Part shown: one piece after another, positions 53,782 through 64,000 of the stretch
Numbering within the stretch: the first letter of the stretch is position 1
Layout of the letters: the number at the start of each line of letters is the position of its first letter
Source of the DNA: Porphyra umbilicalis
Lineage: Eukaryota; Rhodophyta; Bangiophyceae; Bangiales; Bangiaceae
NCBI GenBank assembly: GCA_002049455.2
Contig: KV918952.1
Location: 83,124-147,123 of the forward strand
Direction of reading: 5' to 3'
Length of the DNA stretch: 64,000 nucleotides
Made by a program: the position numbers and the translations under genes
The notes under the pieces: generated by a model
Database searches by the model: none
What the model was told of the DNA's origin: nothing
The model's input: the letters and a program-made list of their open reading frames with translations, nothing else

Positions 53782-56609
53782 CGCAAAGCACTAGGTCCGG
53801 AAGTAATAGTACTGTCAGACCCGCACGGCCGCGTTCTCCCCAAGCTTTGGGCTCGCGACACTTTGCGCGGCCGTCCACTCAACCCATCCCCGGTTGCCCG
53901 TGACGTACCACAAGGCAATGTATTGGTAGCTGATGGCTTGGTGTCCGACACTACCTTAGACACTGAGATGTGCTAGACATCGGCGAAGGTCTTGGCCACT
54001 CCCCCATTGCAAACGTTGTCCCGGCGCTGCTTGCGGCCCATGGCGGGGGCCGCGCGTACGGGAGAGTATGACGCACGATGGACTCGTTGTGCGTGCGGTG
54101 ATGAAAACGGCTGAGCAGACCTGCATATGAGTGCCTCGTGAATTCCTAAAGGTCCGGAAAGGGCAGTCAGACCCGCGAGTGTCCGGTCCCGGTGCTGCGT
54201 CACAGGCACATTGAAATGGAGTCCCACGCGGAGTAAGTAGAAGCGTAGCTGCAGATGACACTTCGCTGAACCCGCCGCCGGCGCCACCCAGTTCCCATTT
54301 AGGCCGGCCGCCAGGTCTCAGTAGGGGGGCTCTTGAGCGCAACTGCGAAAATGCAAGCAAGCGAGCCAGCCACACTGTTAGGCACTTTTCTTTTGCAGTT
54401 GTCAGGGCGGCCCGCGCAAAATTGGTGAGAAGATTGCACAGCCATGACAGAAGTGTGCTCACCAATACCACAGTACTTGGATGGCAATTCGCTCCTCCAT
54501 CACGTGGTGCACGTGGCACGAGGTTTCCTTAGACTCCGCTGGAAGCAGTGCGCAGGTGCGTTCCGGCTCAAGCGCAGAATACTGTCGCGCACAGTACACA
54601 GAGGCGATTCATAACAGGAGCACGGGGAGGTCAGACAGATACTACTATCTAGTGTCCGCTCTGTGGACACCTGAGCATCTTTAGCTCGTGAACGATACTG
54701 CGGTAAGCAGTACCCTCTCGGGCTGAGGGGACCTTTTGCCAGCTGAGGGGACTGTCGGCTGTAAGACGCTTGCGAGTGGTCACGATTGCATCCTTCTCAT
54801 TTGGGGGATCGGATGTCCCTGGTAGCCCTCTGATTGGGTGTTCTGGAACAGTCTTCAGTCACCTCGACCTGGTCGTCTGCTCGGCGGCGGCGTGAAGTAC
54901 GAACCTCGGCATGGTGGAGATAGAGCTAGGGGTAGGACGAAAGCGAAAAATAGGACTTGGTGGTGGCGTTCGCGACGGGGGGAGCGGAGCGAGGGGCGCC
55001 GCGGCCGGCGTGGGGAGGGGGTCATCGTCGAGGACATGCCGCACGCGTCGCCAGTATTCCTTTGCCCACGCTGCACAACGACAGAAGACCGTACCACCTC
55101 CTTGCCTGTAGCAGAAGAACAGAGCAAGGCTGAGAGATCAGTTTTAGATTCGACCCCCCTCTGGCAATGCGTCAGTGGCGGTAAGGCTCAATAAATTAGA
55201 TTCACCTGGGAGCGCAAGGCGTGGGGCCCGACTGCGCTACAAGTACCATTCGGTGCATGCACCTATCCAGGAGCTGTGCGCGCCTGGCGTGCGCAGTGCG
55301 CTTGACAGTCCCCTCCCTGGAGGTGAGGGCGACTTCACCTCTTATCGTCCGTGAGGGGATCCAGGGGACTGTAAGCACCGAAAACCGGTCCCCTGGCTGC
55401 GGTAAGCCGCATTGTATTCGCTGTCGTATATCAGTGCCGTTCGATGCATGTATATGGTGCGGATGTTCTTCTCTCTGCCCCCAGTCAAGAATCGCTGTCT
55501 GACTAGACATAGGCATTCTCCATTGAACTGTGGAGCGCCAGAAACGTGCTCTTCGTCTTGGACGTTCATTTGGTGGAGCTGGTATTTGGCCTCATCGTGG
55601 CCAAGGGTCTGCTCCGCTCAGCTACATGGTAAGCGGCGAAGAGGGGGTGGCGTCCGAGGCTGGCACTATGGCAAGCACTGGAGTACTTGTCAATACTATT
55701 GAAATAATGCATTAGGAATAGCTTTTGCGGAGGGAGTGTCTGGCCGTAGCGTCACCATCGACGTGTCAGTTCAAATGCCGATTTCGGGTTTCTGATTGTG
55801 GGCTTCCTTTGTTGCTTTCCGCTTTCATGATTTTGCCTCATACTCAATCAGAACGGGGAGCGTTCCAGCTGATCTCTTCGTCTGACGGACGGAGCCAGAA
55901 AATGAGGTGCTGCTTGCCACGGCTGTAATGTTCAGGAGGCATCTGCCAGAACTTGGGATGTCTCACAGCAGAGCAGGCCTCAGCGTCACAGTGCCGAGCA
56001 ATTGACCGGGTCGCTGTCCCCTCTTTGGAACGCGCTATCCGGGACGTGGCCTCGCTCTAGTGCTGCCCGGAGTGACTCACTTGGCTGCTCGGAAAACATT
56101 TTGCGCCGAGGTCCCACTAAAGGGCGTCCAGGCAATTCGACGATCAAAATCGGTTTTCGGTACTCGGGTCAACTGGGCATCGAAGAGCCGATCGCATCCC
56201 CTCGTTCCTTGGCCCTGCAGTTTGTTATTTATCAACTGCTCCACGCAGCCTCTTGTTGGAGAGTCTCGCGACAATTTCAAAACAGGCCCCCAGACGCCCT
56301 CTATAAGGTGCCGGCACCCACTCAAGTGCAAGGACGATCTGCAGCCTCAGAACATTGACGAGCCGCGCAGTCATGTGAGAGTTTTGCTGCTTGTAACAGC
56401 TCCTCCTCTCCGCCGCAACCACCAACGACCTGCATCCAGCGGCGCGGCACTGCTACCTTCAAACATGCGACAGAGTGACCGACGCTTTGGGCCGTCACTA
56501 TGACGCATATTTGGGAGGTCCCCCTATACGAGCAGGGAAATAAAACGTGTGCAGAGCCGACTCCTGCTGTGAAAACATGCTTTTGAGCACGTGTTCCACG
56601 CGCCCGAAC
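53782..56609. other. Gene-poor region before the gypsy element
   Basis: Minus frames at 53956-54519 could contain an upstream exon of the recombinase-like gene, but no domain is visible. 54720-54770 repeats CTGAGGGGAC. 55310-55375 has an inverted pair (AGTCCCCT...TCCAGGGGACT). 54900-55030 is purine-rich with open frames but no motif. Confidence 0.4.
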
Positions 56610-57002
56610 TGTAGCATATCTCTGCTACCAATTGGCAATTAGCCACGGGTAGCCCCCTTGACTGGCCGAATCCACGGATGTGTGTGACTCGGCTTGTGGC
56701 ACGCCCTTTGGGGGGTTACTTCCGCATTGTTTATTTTTTATTGCTTGTTTGCTTGCCTGTCTTATCTGTCTGCCGGCACTCATTACGATCGCTTGATCGG
56801 ATGGTCGATCGACCAGTGCCGTTGTTTGTATTAAACCACCATGGGTCCGGGGTCGCCGTCGTGGGCACCACCCGGCTCCCGATCGGATGCCCTTCAACAA
56901 AAGGTCTTCTTCCTCGCCGCGACGGCGATAGAACTCGCTTTATTGCTTGGCTACGGTCGGTCTCAGTACACTGGTAATTGAACTAACGTTATTAATACCA
57001 CA
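56610..57002 (+). repeat. Possible 5' LTR of the Ty3/gypsy element
   Basis: Begins TGTAGCATATCTCTGCTACC and could end ...AATACCACA just before TTTGGTGGAGCAGCAGGGG, a possible primer-binding site, 231 bp before gag. The TG...CA ends and the position suit an LTR. The 3' LTR is not in the window, so neither boundary is verified. Confidence 0.3.
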
Positions 57003-57232
57003 TTTGGTGGAGCAGCAGGGGATTACCCTCGCCTTCATCGTGCCTCGCGGCACGGTGTCCCCGAGAACTTTCTCGCTGCCTCGTGGCATTGTGACGGTGT
57101 CGATACGGTCGCTTGGCGCGCGGGGCGTAAGCCATCGACCTGTGGGCGTGGTGCCGGGGGCATCACGGTTGAGATCTCCGACGTTGGCGCGCAGGGCGTA
57201 AGCCAAGTCGGAACACTTGTTCAGGTCCCAGT

Positions 57233-58879
57233 ATGTCTACTGGTGGTACCGGCGGCACTCGGCGAGCCAGAGACGGCAAGTTGCCATCTGGCTACCGGCC
57301 GCCGGGCGGGGGACAAGGCACTCCTGCCGCCTCCGACGCCCCCACGGACGGTGCTCCAACTCCTCCCATCCCTGCGGATCAAGCCGCCTCGGGGCAGATG
57401 CAGGTGGTGGAGAGCCTGAAGGCGGCCGTTGAAGCACTTCATCGACGCCTAACGGCCCAAGAACAGACTAACGAGTCTCTGGCGCGAGCCAATGACAAGT
57501 TGGTCGACGACGTCGAGGCCCTGCGCAAGGTCGACTCCCATGAGGAGGAACGCCGTGTGGCTAAGTCTCGCCGCCAGTCGGGCGACCAGACCAAGGACGT
57601 CAAGAAGACGAACAAGGTGATCAAGGACAAGTCCGTCCGCAAGGACGCTCCGGCTAACGCCGCGCTTTCCTCATCTTCCGACGATTCCGCGTCTGGGTCA
57701 AGCCCGACGTCGTCAGACGACGACAACCCCAACGCGACGGACACGTCCTCTTCGGACGATGGCCACGGGCCCTCACACCCGCCGTCGCCCCCAAGTGGGT
57801 CCTCGCCGAGCGAAAGCTCGAGCGAGTCGGACGCGGCCGCGCGCAAGCGCCCCACGCCCCCCACCAAACGGAAGGAGCGACTTGAAAAAGCCGATAGGAT
57901 CAATGTGATCCGCTTGGCTAATAGCCGCTTCAAGACACTCCTGGACTACAGGACGTACTTCCTGATCCGCCGTCAACTGACGTATACGCCTAAAGAGGCA
58001 CAGCGGTCGCACCGTCTCAACAAACGTTTGGACGGAGCGTTCCATGGGCAACAGCCATTCACGGGAGCCCTGCCCTTGGGCATCTTCACGTTCTTGACGA
58101 CCTTTCGCCGCGCGTGCGACGCGGCTGGGCTGACGCACGGTCAAGCCCTTCCGCTTATGGTCCTTCGACTAGCCGGCAACGCCAAGATGGCCTTCTCCGG
58201 CGCGCTTAACAGCACCCTCGGACGTAAGCGTTACGCCATCCGTACCTACGGAGATGCCGTCAACTGGCTTCTTTCGAAGTATGCGACACACGCAACTATG
58301 GCTAACGCCTATCAAGACATCATTACGATGAAGCAACAAGACAACGAGGCGCCCACGGCCTTTGGCCATCGCGTGGAAACGCAATGCGACCTCCTGAACG
58401 GTTTGTTCGACATCCAAGACGTTAAGGACGTCTTCATCACTGGTCTTTCGGACCTTGTGCAAGCGCACGTCCGGGTACTGAACGACCAGTTCCCCGACCG
58501 AACCCTGTCCGAGACAGTCGCCACCGCCCAGATGTACTGGGACGGCACCAACAAGTTGCGTTTGCAACTCAAGATTACCCGCCCCACGGCGATCAAAGTC
58601 GCTTACGCGACACAAGACCAGCGGACGACGACGGAACGACCGTTCACACCGGTTCGCACCCCGCCGCCCCCTCGGGCAGCCGTCCCTCAAGCCAATCGGG
58701 CAGACATCTGTTACAACTGTAACAAGCCGGGGCACTTCGCCGCACAGTGTGCCGAGCCCTATCGCCCTCGCGAGCGTCGGCAACCGCCTATCGGCGTTCA
58801 TGCCCTTGCCGACGGCAACGTCGAGGAAGACGAAGTCGAGCATCCGGCCGACGCCGTGGACGACTCGAAAAACGTCTAG
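57233..58879 (+). CDS. gag: Ty3/gypsy Gag polyprotein
   Basis: 548 residues from ATG at 57233. A Gly/Pro-rich start is followed by a coiled-coil segment (VVESLKAAVEALHRRLTAQE...DKLVDDVEALRK), a basic stretch and an acidic Ser/Asp-rich linker. The capsid-like domain runs from about KTLLDYRTYFLIRRQLTYTP through GDAVNWLLSKYATHATMANA and FGHRVETQCDLLNGLFD. Near the C-terminus is a zinc knuckle, CYNCNKPGHFAAQC (residues 493-506, CX2CX4HX4C), which binds the RNA genome. The frame is uninterrupted. It overlaps the pol frame, which lies one base back; see the frameshift site. Gag packages element RNA in cytoplasmic particles. Together with the protease and reverse transcriptase that follow, it identifies a Ty3/gypsy retrotransposon. 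Confidence 0.9.
   Translation: MSTGGTGGTRRARDGKLPSGYRPPGGGQGTPAASDAPTDGAPTPPIPADQAASGQMQVVESLKAAVEALHRRLTAQEQTNESLARANDKLVDDVEALRKVDSHEEERRVAKSRRQSGDQTKDVKKTNKVIKDKSVRKDAPANAALSSSSDDSASGSSPTSSDDDNPNATDTSSSDDGHGPSHPPSPPSGSSPSESSSESDAAARKRPTPPTKRKERLEKADRINVIRLANSRFKTLLDYRTYFLIRRQLTYTPKEAQRSHRLNKRLDGAFHGQQPFTGALPLGIFTFLTTFRRACDAAGLTHGQALPLMVLRLAGNAKMAFSGALNSTLGRKRYAIRTYGDAVNWLLSKYATHATMANAYQDIITMKQQDNEAPTAFGHRVETQCDLLNGLFDIQDVKDVFITGLSDLVQAHVRVLNDQFPDRTLSETVATAQMYWDGTNKLRLQLKITRPTAIKVAYATQDQRTTTERPFTPVRTPPPPRAAVPQANRADICYNCNKPGHFAAQCAEPYRPRERRQPPIGVHALADGNVEEDEVEHPADAVDDSKNV
58867..58873 (+). promoter_or_regulatory. Candidate -1 ribosomal frameshift site between gag and pol
   Basis: GAAAAAC lies two codons before the gag stop (gag codons TCG AAA AAC GTC TAG). 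A -1 slip here leads directly into the pol frame (CGT CTA GGC CGG). It resembles the A-AAA-AAC class of slippery heptamers but starts with G. No downstream pseudoknot was assessed. Confidence 0.4.
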
Positions 58880-60183
58880 GCCGGGTGCCCGACTTGGGGT
58901 TGCCCGGCGGAACGCGAAAGCGTACGGTGACAAGACTCTTACGTCGTGCCCTTCGGCACTATGAGATCGCAGCCACGTTAGGCCCATGCCTGCGCATAAT
59001 GCGAAGTTGCCGCCCTGTCTTAGACACGGGCGCCGGGGTGAACATAGTGCGAACTAGTGTTCTCCCTTCGAACTGGATGGCTTACGCCGAAGAGTTGACT
59101 ACGCTTCCGCGCATCCGAGATGCAAACAACAATCGTCTTGTGACGAAGTATGCCATACATCTGTATGTAGACACCGGAGGTGTGCGTCTATTTGACCGAT
59201 TCCTCGTTGCCGACAACTTGTCAGTCCCGTGCATTCTTGGCACCGAGTTCATTGAACAAAACATCGAGGGCATTCTGCCGCGCTTGCGCAAGATCGTCTG
59301 GCAAGAGCACGTGCGATGCACGGAAGAGCAACCTCGGCCAACGCCGATCTTAGCTTGTCTTAACGACAGCGCGTGGGACCGCCACTGGCAAGATAAACCC
59401 GCTCGGGTTCGAGCCTGCAAACAGGTGCGTGTCAACGGACACAAGGAGGAGTGGATCATGGCCACGTGCGACACGCCTGGTATGGTTACCATCACACCGA
59501 ACACTCGGTTGTGCCGACACAAGTCCATGGCAGTCGCCCGCGGCATCGCCATCGTCAAACCGGACGAACCATTCCTGGTCAAGTTATGCAGCTTCGGCAA
59601 GGACCAAGTCATTGTTCGCAAGAACTCTACCTTGGGGTTTGCGGAACCCTACCAAGGGCCGATGCTTTCCGCCGTCTTGGATGACAACACCCCAAAGGGT
59701 GGAACCGATAACTCATCGGACGACGCGAGTCGTGACCCACTCGAGGACCTCGACCTCACTGAGGCACCCGAGTACCTGCACAAGCAGATTCGAGACATGC
59801 TGAAGACGCATTCGTCTATGTGGGATGGAACCCTTGGCGTCATCCGTGCTACGGAGCACGCCATCGTCACTCCTCCCGACGCTCTGCCCATACGGGCCCA
59901 ACCCTACCACACCGGGCCGTTCAAACGGCAGATCATCGCTGATCAGATCAACAAGATGTTGAAGCTCAACGTCATTGCCCCTAGCCATAGTGCTTGGGCA
60001 AGCCCCGTGGTAATTGTACCCAAGAAGAACGGCAAAGCCCGGTTCTGTGTCGACTATCGTCGGTTAAATAACATCACCAAGAAGGATGCTTATCCCTTGC
60101 CTCGGATGCAGGACTGCCTCGACTCCTTGGGAGATGCCCAGGTGTTCACGTCTCTCGACTGCACCGCGGGGTACTGGCAAGTA
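58874..60183 (+). CDS. pol: Ty3/gypsy Pol, N-terminal part (protease and start of reverse transcriptase), truncated
   Basis: In the -1 frame relative to gag. VLDTGAGVNIVRTSVLP carries the DTGA active site of an aspartic protease, with CILGTEFIEQNI as its second conserved strand. After a linker, the reverse transcriptase begins: APSHSAWASPVVIVPKKNGK, RFCVDYRRLNNITKKDAYPL and VFTSLDCTAGYWQV, the classic first blocks of Ty3/gypsy RT. Coding is interrupted by the N at 60184 before the catalytic YxDD. RNase H, integrase and the 3' LTR are absent. The frame is clean up to the gap, so the truncation is probably an assembly effect, although the true continuation is unknown. The protease matures the polyprotein and the RT copies element RNA. 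Confidence 0.85.
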
Positions 60184-60184
60184 N
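60184..60184. other. Single N, assembly join
   Basis: The only ambiguous base in the window. Left of it is reverse transcriptase coding sequence; right of it, without transition, begins sequence homologous to 41646 onward. The two sides are unrelated, so continuity across this point should not be assumed. Confidence 0.9.
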
Positions 60185-62111
60185 ATTCTGTGCACGGGTC
60201 CAATGTCCCGATGCTCTACCTTCTCCACATCGTCATGCACTTCCGCAACTTGGTCAAGGTGCACTCGGCCGCCGACACGGCGGCCCTGGCCAAGTACATG
60301 CAGGAGCTCTTCGAGAAGTGCAACGTTAAAGGAGCTGTTTCCGTCCTTGCCGGTGCCCTCGGGGTCGAAGCCGAAAATTTGGACGTCAAGGAACGCGTGG
60401 TGGTATGTTGTGCCACTCCTGTTACCCCGCACCTCCCTTCCATCTCTCCTTTTCTTGTCGAGCTTGTAGAGTGATACCTGTGCCCCATGATCGTCCACGT
60501 GGGCAGACGCTGACCACAGCTTACCGCTTCTCATTTGCATACTGCTCGTTTGTCGGGCGCCTCTGCTGTGTACCGCGTCCCCTCGGGGCCTGGTGTGTGA
60601 ACAGATTGGCAAGCACGTGCAGCACCAGCCCTTCCTCTTCACAAGCATCGAGGCGGTGGCGCTCGTCAACCCCGGCAAGAAAGAGCGCGCATGGGTGTGC
60701 AAGAACATTCGGGGGCGAGAGGGCTGGCTGCTCCCCGCGCCCGCCGGCCGACCGGCAGCGACGCCGGCGCTGACCGCGGCCGAGGCGGCCGCGGTGGCTA
60801 AGAATGTGTCTGAAATTCTAGGCAACAGCGGCACGGGGCTCCCCGGCTGTTGCAAGGCAGAGCGGATCGAGGCCTCTGTCGACGACTCGTCGGGCGACGG
60901 CAGTGCCCCGGTGGCAGGGAGCACCCCCCCGCTGCCATCAAGGTCGCCTTTAACCGGACAGATGCCCACAGGGCGGACCCTTGCTCCACGCCACTGCTGG
61001 ACACCCTTCGCCCGCGTATGATTCCCGGCGGGGCGACGATCGACGCGGCGTCGTCGGCCACCGCGGGTGGCCGCGGCCGCCGCGGTCGCACCGCTCGCGG
61101 TGGGGGAGCGCCCGCGGGTGGCGCTGGTGGCGCCCGCCGCCACCCACGCCACCGGTGTCAGGTGTGGCCAAGCCCCGCCGGGGCAGGCGGGGCGCCGGGG
61201 TGGCCAAGTCTGTCCGCTCCGTGCGCACCGAGGAGCAGAACGCGCAGCTGGTGGCGGCCGAGGAGATGGCAACGGACGCCTTTCTGCAGGGGCAGGCAGC
61301 GGCCGACGTCGTCACGCCGCCCTACACGGTCAGGGAGGTCGAGCCCAACAAGGCGTGGGCCCACGGCGGCGTCTTGGTGGTCGTCCAGTTTCCCTTTGCC
61401 ATCGACGACTCGTGGCGCCAGTCGCTGACTCACTCGCACGCCAAGTGTCGCCTCGTCGTTCCTGCGGGCACCGCCGTCGGGGGCGGCCTGTACCTCGCCG
61501 CGGTGGGGCTCTACAACCCCAACGCCATCCGAGCGGTGGCTTCGGGAGACGCAGAGCATGAGGCCGCCCGTACCGACGACGGGGCTGCCGAGAAGGACGG
61601 TGTTGAGGGTGACGACGCGGGGGAGGGGAGCGGAGACGAGGGGATGGGAGCAGCGGCGTTGGTGATGGCTCCCAGGATGGGGGGCCACAGGGAGGGACGG
61701 CGGACGCGCGAGGGTGGTGCCGGCGACCACGGCACCAGCGGCGGCGGCGGTGGTGACGGCGGTATCGGCGGCCCGCCCCCCTATGTGGGGGACAAGCGCG
61801 ACACGTCACCGTCTCGTGCGGCTACCCGCTTCCTGCCCGTCTCTATCGGCCTCCACGACGTGTACCTGAGCGCGCTCGGCATGACCAATGCCCAAGTGGG
61901 CGTAGCAGCGGGGTCGGTCGTGCGGATGCGCCTTATCAAGGGCTCGGCGCCGTCCCCGTTTGAGCTAGAGTTGCCGTTCTACTACCCAAAGGACCTGGAC
62001 GTGACCGCACAGGCGTCGTGCGTGTTCCAGGATCGCAACCAGATTGCAGTTGGCTTCCCCACAGTCGCACCATTGGCGGGCGAGCAGCACTCCTTTGTGA
62101 TGAAGGATTAG
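60185..62111 (+). pseudogene. Right-end gene of the CACTA-like element, copy B, 5'-truncated
   Basis: Model: join(<60185..60402, 60605..62111), with the same GTATGT...GAACAG intron as copy A. The first 20 codons are missing at the N. Where copy A has a TAG, this copy has TGG (60692-60694). Copy B has its own lesions: seven C instead of eight at 60924-60930, and one C fewer in the CGCCCGCC run near 61133-61140, each shifting the frame by one. From there to the TAG at 62109-62111 the frame is clean and includes the Gly-rich segment and the C-terminal domain (RFLPVSIGLHDVYLSALG). Function unknown, as for copy A. Confidence 0.6.
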
Positions 62112-62289
62112 TGTCCCCACTGTTGGTGTTGTGCTTCTTTGCGGCGCGCGTTTTTTTCTGGGCTTTGTGTTGTGCTCTGTTGGCTCCACTGTCCGTTGCC
62201 ACGGCGGACAAACGTAAACGTCCCTGTTGTAGCAACCGTGGGCACACCCTGCTACGGGTTGACTCGACTCTGTCGCTGTCACACGCACC

Positions 62290-62676
62290 CTCCGAGCAAC
62301 TGGCGCCACTGTGCACGCGCGCCGCGCAGACTGTACCGGCCGCGGCACGACTTGTGCATGGCGCCTGTACGGCCGCTGCACGATTTGTGCATGGCGCCTG
62401 TACGGCCGCTGCACGATTCGTGTACGGCGCCTGCACCGCCGCCGTGCAACCAGATACAGACAGTCTGCACGGCACCGGTGCAAGGTTGATGCATCGAATC
62501 GATGCAATTTCCCCGTCGCAAGCCTGCTCCGTGCAAGTGTCGTACATGTGTCATACAAAAACTTTGTACCAAAACCACCCGATCCGTACAAGAAATCGAG
62601 GCTTGTATCAGCTTGTATCCAATTGTATTCAAGCAGATACAAGATCTTCCAGGGACATGGTCTAAGCCCCACTGTG
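62290..62676 (-). repeat. Right terminal and subterminal repeat region, copy B
   Basis: Same 33-bp units, GTGCAA/TTGTAC/CTTGTATC words and CACTGTG tip as copy A, with a handful of substitutions (for example CTGCACGA for CTGCATGA in both repeat units). Confidence 0.7.
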
Positions 62677-62772
62677 CCGCACGTGCGGCGCGCGCGTGCG
62701 GCGGGGATCGGCGGCCGCCGGCCGCGGCGGCCGCGTCCCGCGTCGGTACCACCGCCGCGCGGCCGCCCCGTC

Positions 62773-62781
62773 TGATAAAAG
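62773..62781 (+). promoter_or_regulatory. TATA-like box of the Cys-rich gene
   Basis: TGATAAAAG, about 245 bp before the ATG at 63022, with very GC-rich sequence upstream and a C-rich, CA-repeat-containing leader downstream. This is the best-formed promoter arrangement in the window. It lies about 100 bp beyond the tip of transposon copy B. Confidence 0.45.
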
Positions 62782-63021
62782 GACTGCCGGCGCCGTCCCC
62801 AGGTGCCCTCTCCTCCCATCATCCACATTCGCAACCTCCACACCACACACACACACAGCGTCCGCCTCGCCCACTCCACCGCCGCCGTCGCCGCCGACCC
62901 GCTTCTACGGCCGTCGCGTCGCACCCGCCGCTGCCGCCGTTGCCGCTTCGCGCTCGCCGCGGCGACTTTCCGCACGCTTCCCTCCCCCCATCCGCACCCT
63001 CCGCCGGCTCCCGCCGCCACC

Positions 63022-64000
63022 ATGGGTGCCGCCAAGATCCTCGCCGCCGTCGCGGCCGTGTCGGCCATTGTGACCGTCGGCGCGTCGGCCGCTGACGTGT
63101 CCACGTCGGGCAAGCAGTACACGTTCACCCCCCCGCGCCCTCGGGCGGCGCCACCGCCCGCTCCGGCTGCACCGTCCGCAAGGTCAAGTGTGGTCAGGAC
63201 TGCAAGACGGAGAAGGGCGTTTGCGTCAAGTATGGGTGCAACAAGGAGGCGGCGTACGCGTGCAAAAAGGACGTGACGGTCAAGTTTGACTGCAAGAAGA
63301 CGTCCGAGTATGACTGCAAAGCAGGTGTACAAGACGTACGATTGCGATAAGGTCGTCCAGCAGTTGGTCAAGAACGGCTGCGAGAGGACGGAGAAGCAAA
63401 CGTACGGCTGCAACGTCAGCTACAAGGCCAAGTGCGACAAGACGCGGGAGGTGACCAAGAAGTGCACCAAGACGCAGAAGGAGCCGTGCAAGAAGGAGGT
63501 TGACGCGACTTGCACCCGCACCGTCAAAAGCAGTAAGAGGAGGATTGCACCAAGACTTACAAGAAGGAGGTGCGCTGTGAGAATGCTGGCAAGTACGATA
63601 CGACGGCAAGCCGTGCTTTGAGACCATTGCCTACCCGGCCAAGTGCACGAAGGACGTCAAGACCCCTATGACTGCAGCTACAGTACGAATATGGCTAACA
63701 GATTGACTCGACGTGCGAGCGCGAGTCGAGTCCCTTGAAGTCTGGAGAAGTACCAGGTCGACTGCGACAAGACCCGCTATGACCCCAAGGGCTGCACCCA
63801 TAAGGTCAAGTTCGACTGCACGAAGGACGTCACGGTCAAGTCCAAGTGCGGCAAGAACGAGACCATCGACGCCAAGTGCACCAAGACCGAGCTGGTAGAA
63901 CGGCTGCTCCAAGACGGAGAAGCAGGATGCAAGCGCACCACTTTGACAAGAAGTGCTGCGCCGAGAAGAAGGACGTGACCAAGTGCACGGACAAGTTCTG
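63022..64000 (+). CDS. Secreted Cys/Lys-rich repeat protein, partial, frame broken by several indels
   Basis: ATG in a perfect Kozak context (GCCGCCACCATGG) begins a typical signal peptide: a short Lys-containing head, an Ala/Val-rich core and a probable cut after GASA. The first frame degenerates after a run of seven C (63128-63134). One base over, the mature part reads as closely spaced Cys/Lys motifs (KVKCGQDCKTEKGVC, ACKKDVTVKFDC). It continues in other frames after further single-base breaks near 63320, 63530 and 63600 (YDCDKVVQQL, KCDKTREVTKKCTKTQKEPC, CTKDVKTP), and runs off the right edge (CCAEKKDVTKCTDKF). Regular CxxxK spacing suggests a disulfide-rich extracellular or cell-wall protein. 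Because all pieces are still clearly recognisable, recent decay or indel error in the sequence is likelier than an old pseudogene. Confidence 0.6.

Larger units (their letters stand above)
60185..62676 (+). mobile_element. Right-hand 2.5 kb of a second copy of the CACTA-like element (copy B)
   Basis: Aligns base by base with 41646-44137, near-identical by eye (mostly scattered substitutions and a few single-base indels), including the intron and subterminal array, and ends at the same tip, CACTGTG. The flank after the tip is CCG rather than CAG, as expected for an independent insertion. The left end is cut off by the N. Confidence 0.85.

Noticed and set aside
55221-55460. Foldback element around 55.3 kb
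   Set aside because: Only an 11-15 bp inverted pair and a short similar flank are present; too weak to call a mobile element.
58747-60474. A 575-codon frame running from pol across the N into the second element copy
   Set aside because: It is an artificial fusion: the two sides of 60184 are unrelated and the N is an assembly join, so no chimeric protein is claimed.

Overview
The window is nuclear DNA of a GC-rich eukaryote dominated by transposable elements. Evidence for a eukaryote: GT-AG introns of about 87-306 bp that keep reading frames in phase, a perfect Kozak context and TATA-like box at the right end, and many eukaryotic transposon families. No bacterial operons, ribosome-binding sites or CRISPR arrays were seen. 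The GC-rich, Ala/Gly/Pro-rich proteins and this mix of elements would suit a bangiophyte red alga (Porphyra/Pyropia type). That is an inference from style, because no host housekeeping gene is present to prove it. A single N at 60184 marks an assembly join.

Layout. 1-3813 (minus): a three-exon Plavaka/CACTA-type transposase, open at the left edge and broken by one in-frame TGA. 4494-7948 (plus): a divergent three-exon gene of unknown function with two tandem-repeat domains. 8-13.9 kb: gene-poor DNA with hairpins and a foldback MITE. 13961-18514: a Tc1/mariner-type element with 37-bp inverted repeats and flanking TA, carrying a frameshifted transposase and a separate zinc-knuckle gene. 19.6-21.8 kb: a decayed piggyBac-like transposase.

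22005-44137: a candidate 22-kb CACTA-like element. Its ends are inverted repeats starting CACAGT, flanked by the same trinucleotide CAG. About 0.4 kb inside each end lie arrays of GTGCAA/TTGCAC-type words. An outward-facing gene sits next to each end (minus strand at 22.5-25.4 kb, plus strand at 41.6-43.6 kb). Inside are a long open hAT transposase, a degenerate GC-rich repeat field (28.8-34 kb), an orphan gene (34.7-35.8 kb) and two tRNA-derived repeats. 60185-62676 is a second, near-identical copy of the right-hand 2.5 kb of this element.

44-56 kb is mostly without recognisable genes. Exceptions are a second MITE copy (52.4 kb) and a degraded tyrosine-recombinase-like gene (52.8-53.8 kb, minus). 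56.6-60.2 kb holds the 5' part of a Ty3/gypsy retrotransposon (gag, protease, start of reverse transcriptase), cut off by the N. After the second element copy, 62.7-64 kb contains the one plausible host gene: a promoter and the start of a secreted Cys/Lys-rich repeat protein whose frame is broken by several single-base indels.

Almost every element gene is damaged by a TGA, TAG or single-base indel. Several indels lie in homopolymers, so real decay and sequence error cannot be fully separated here.
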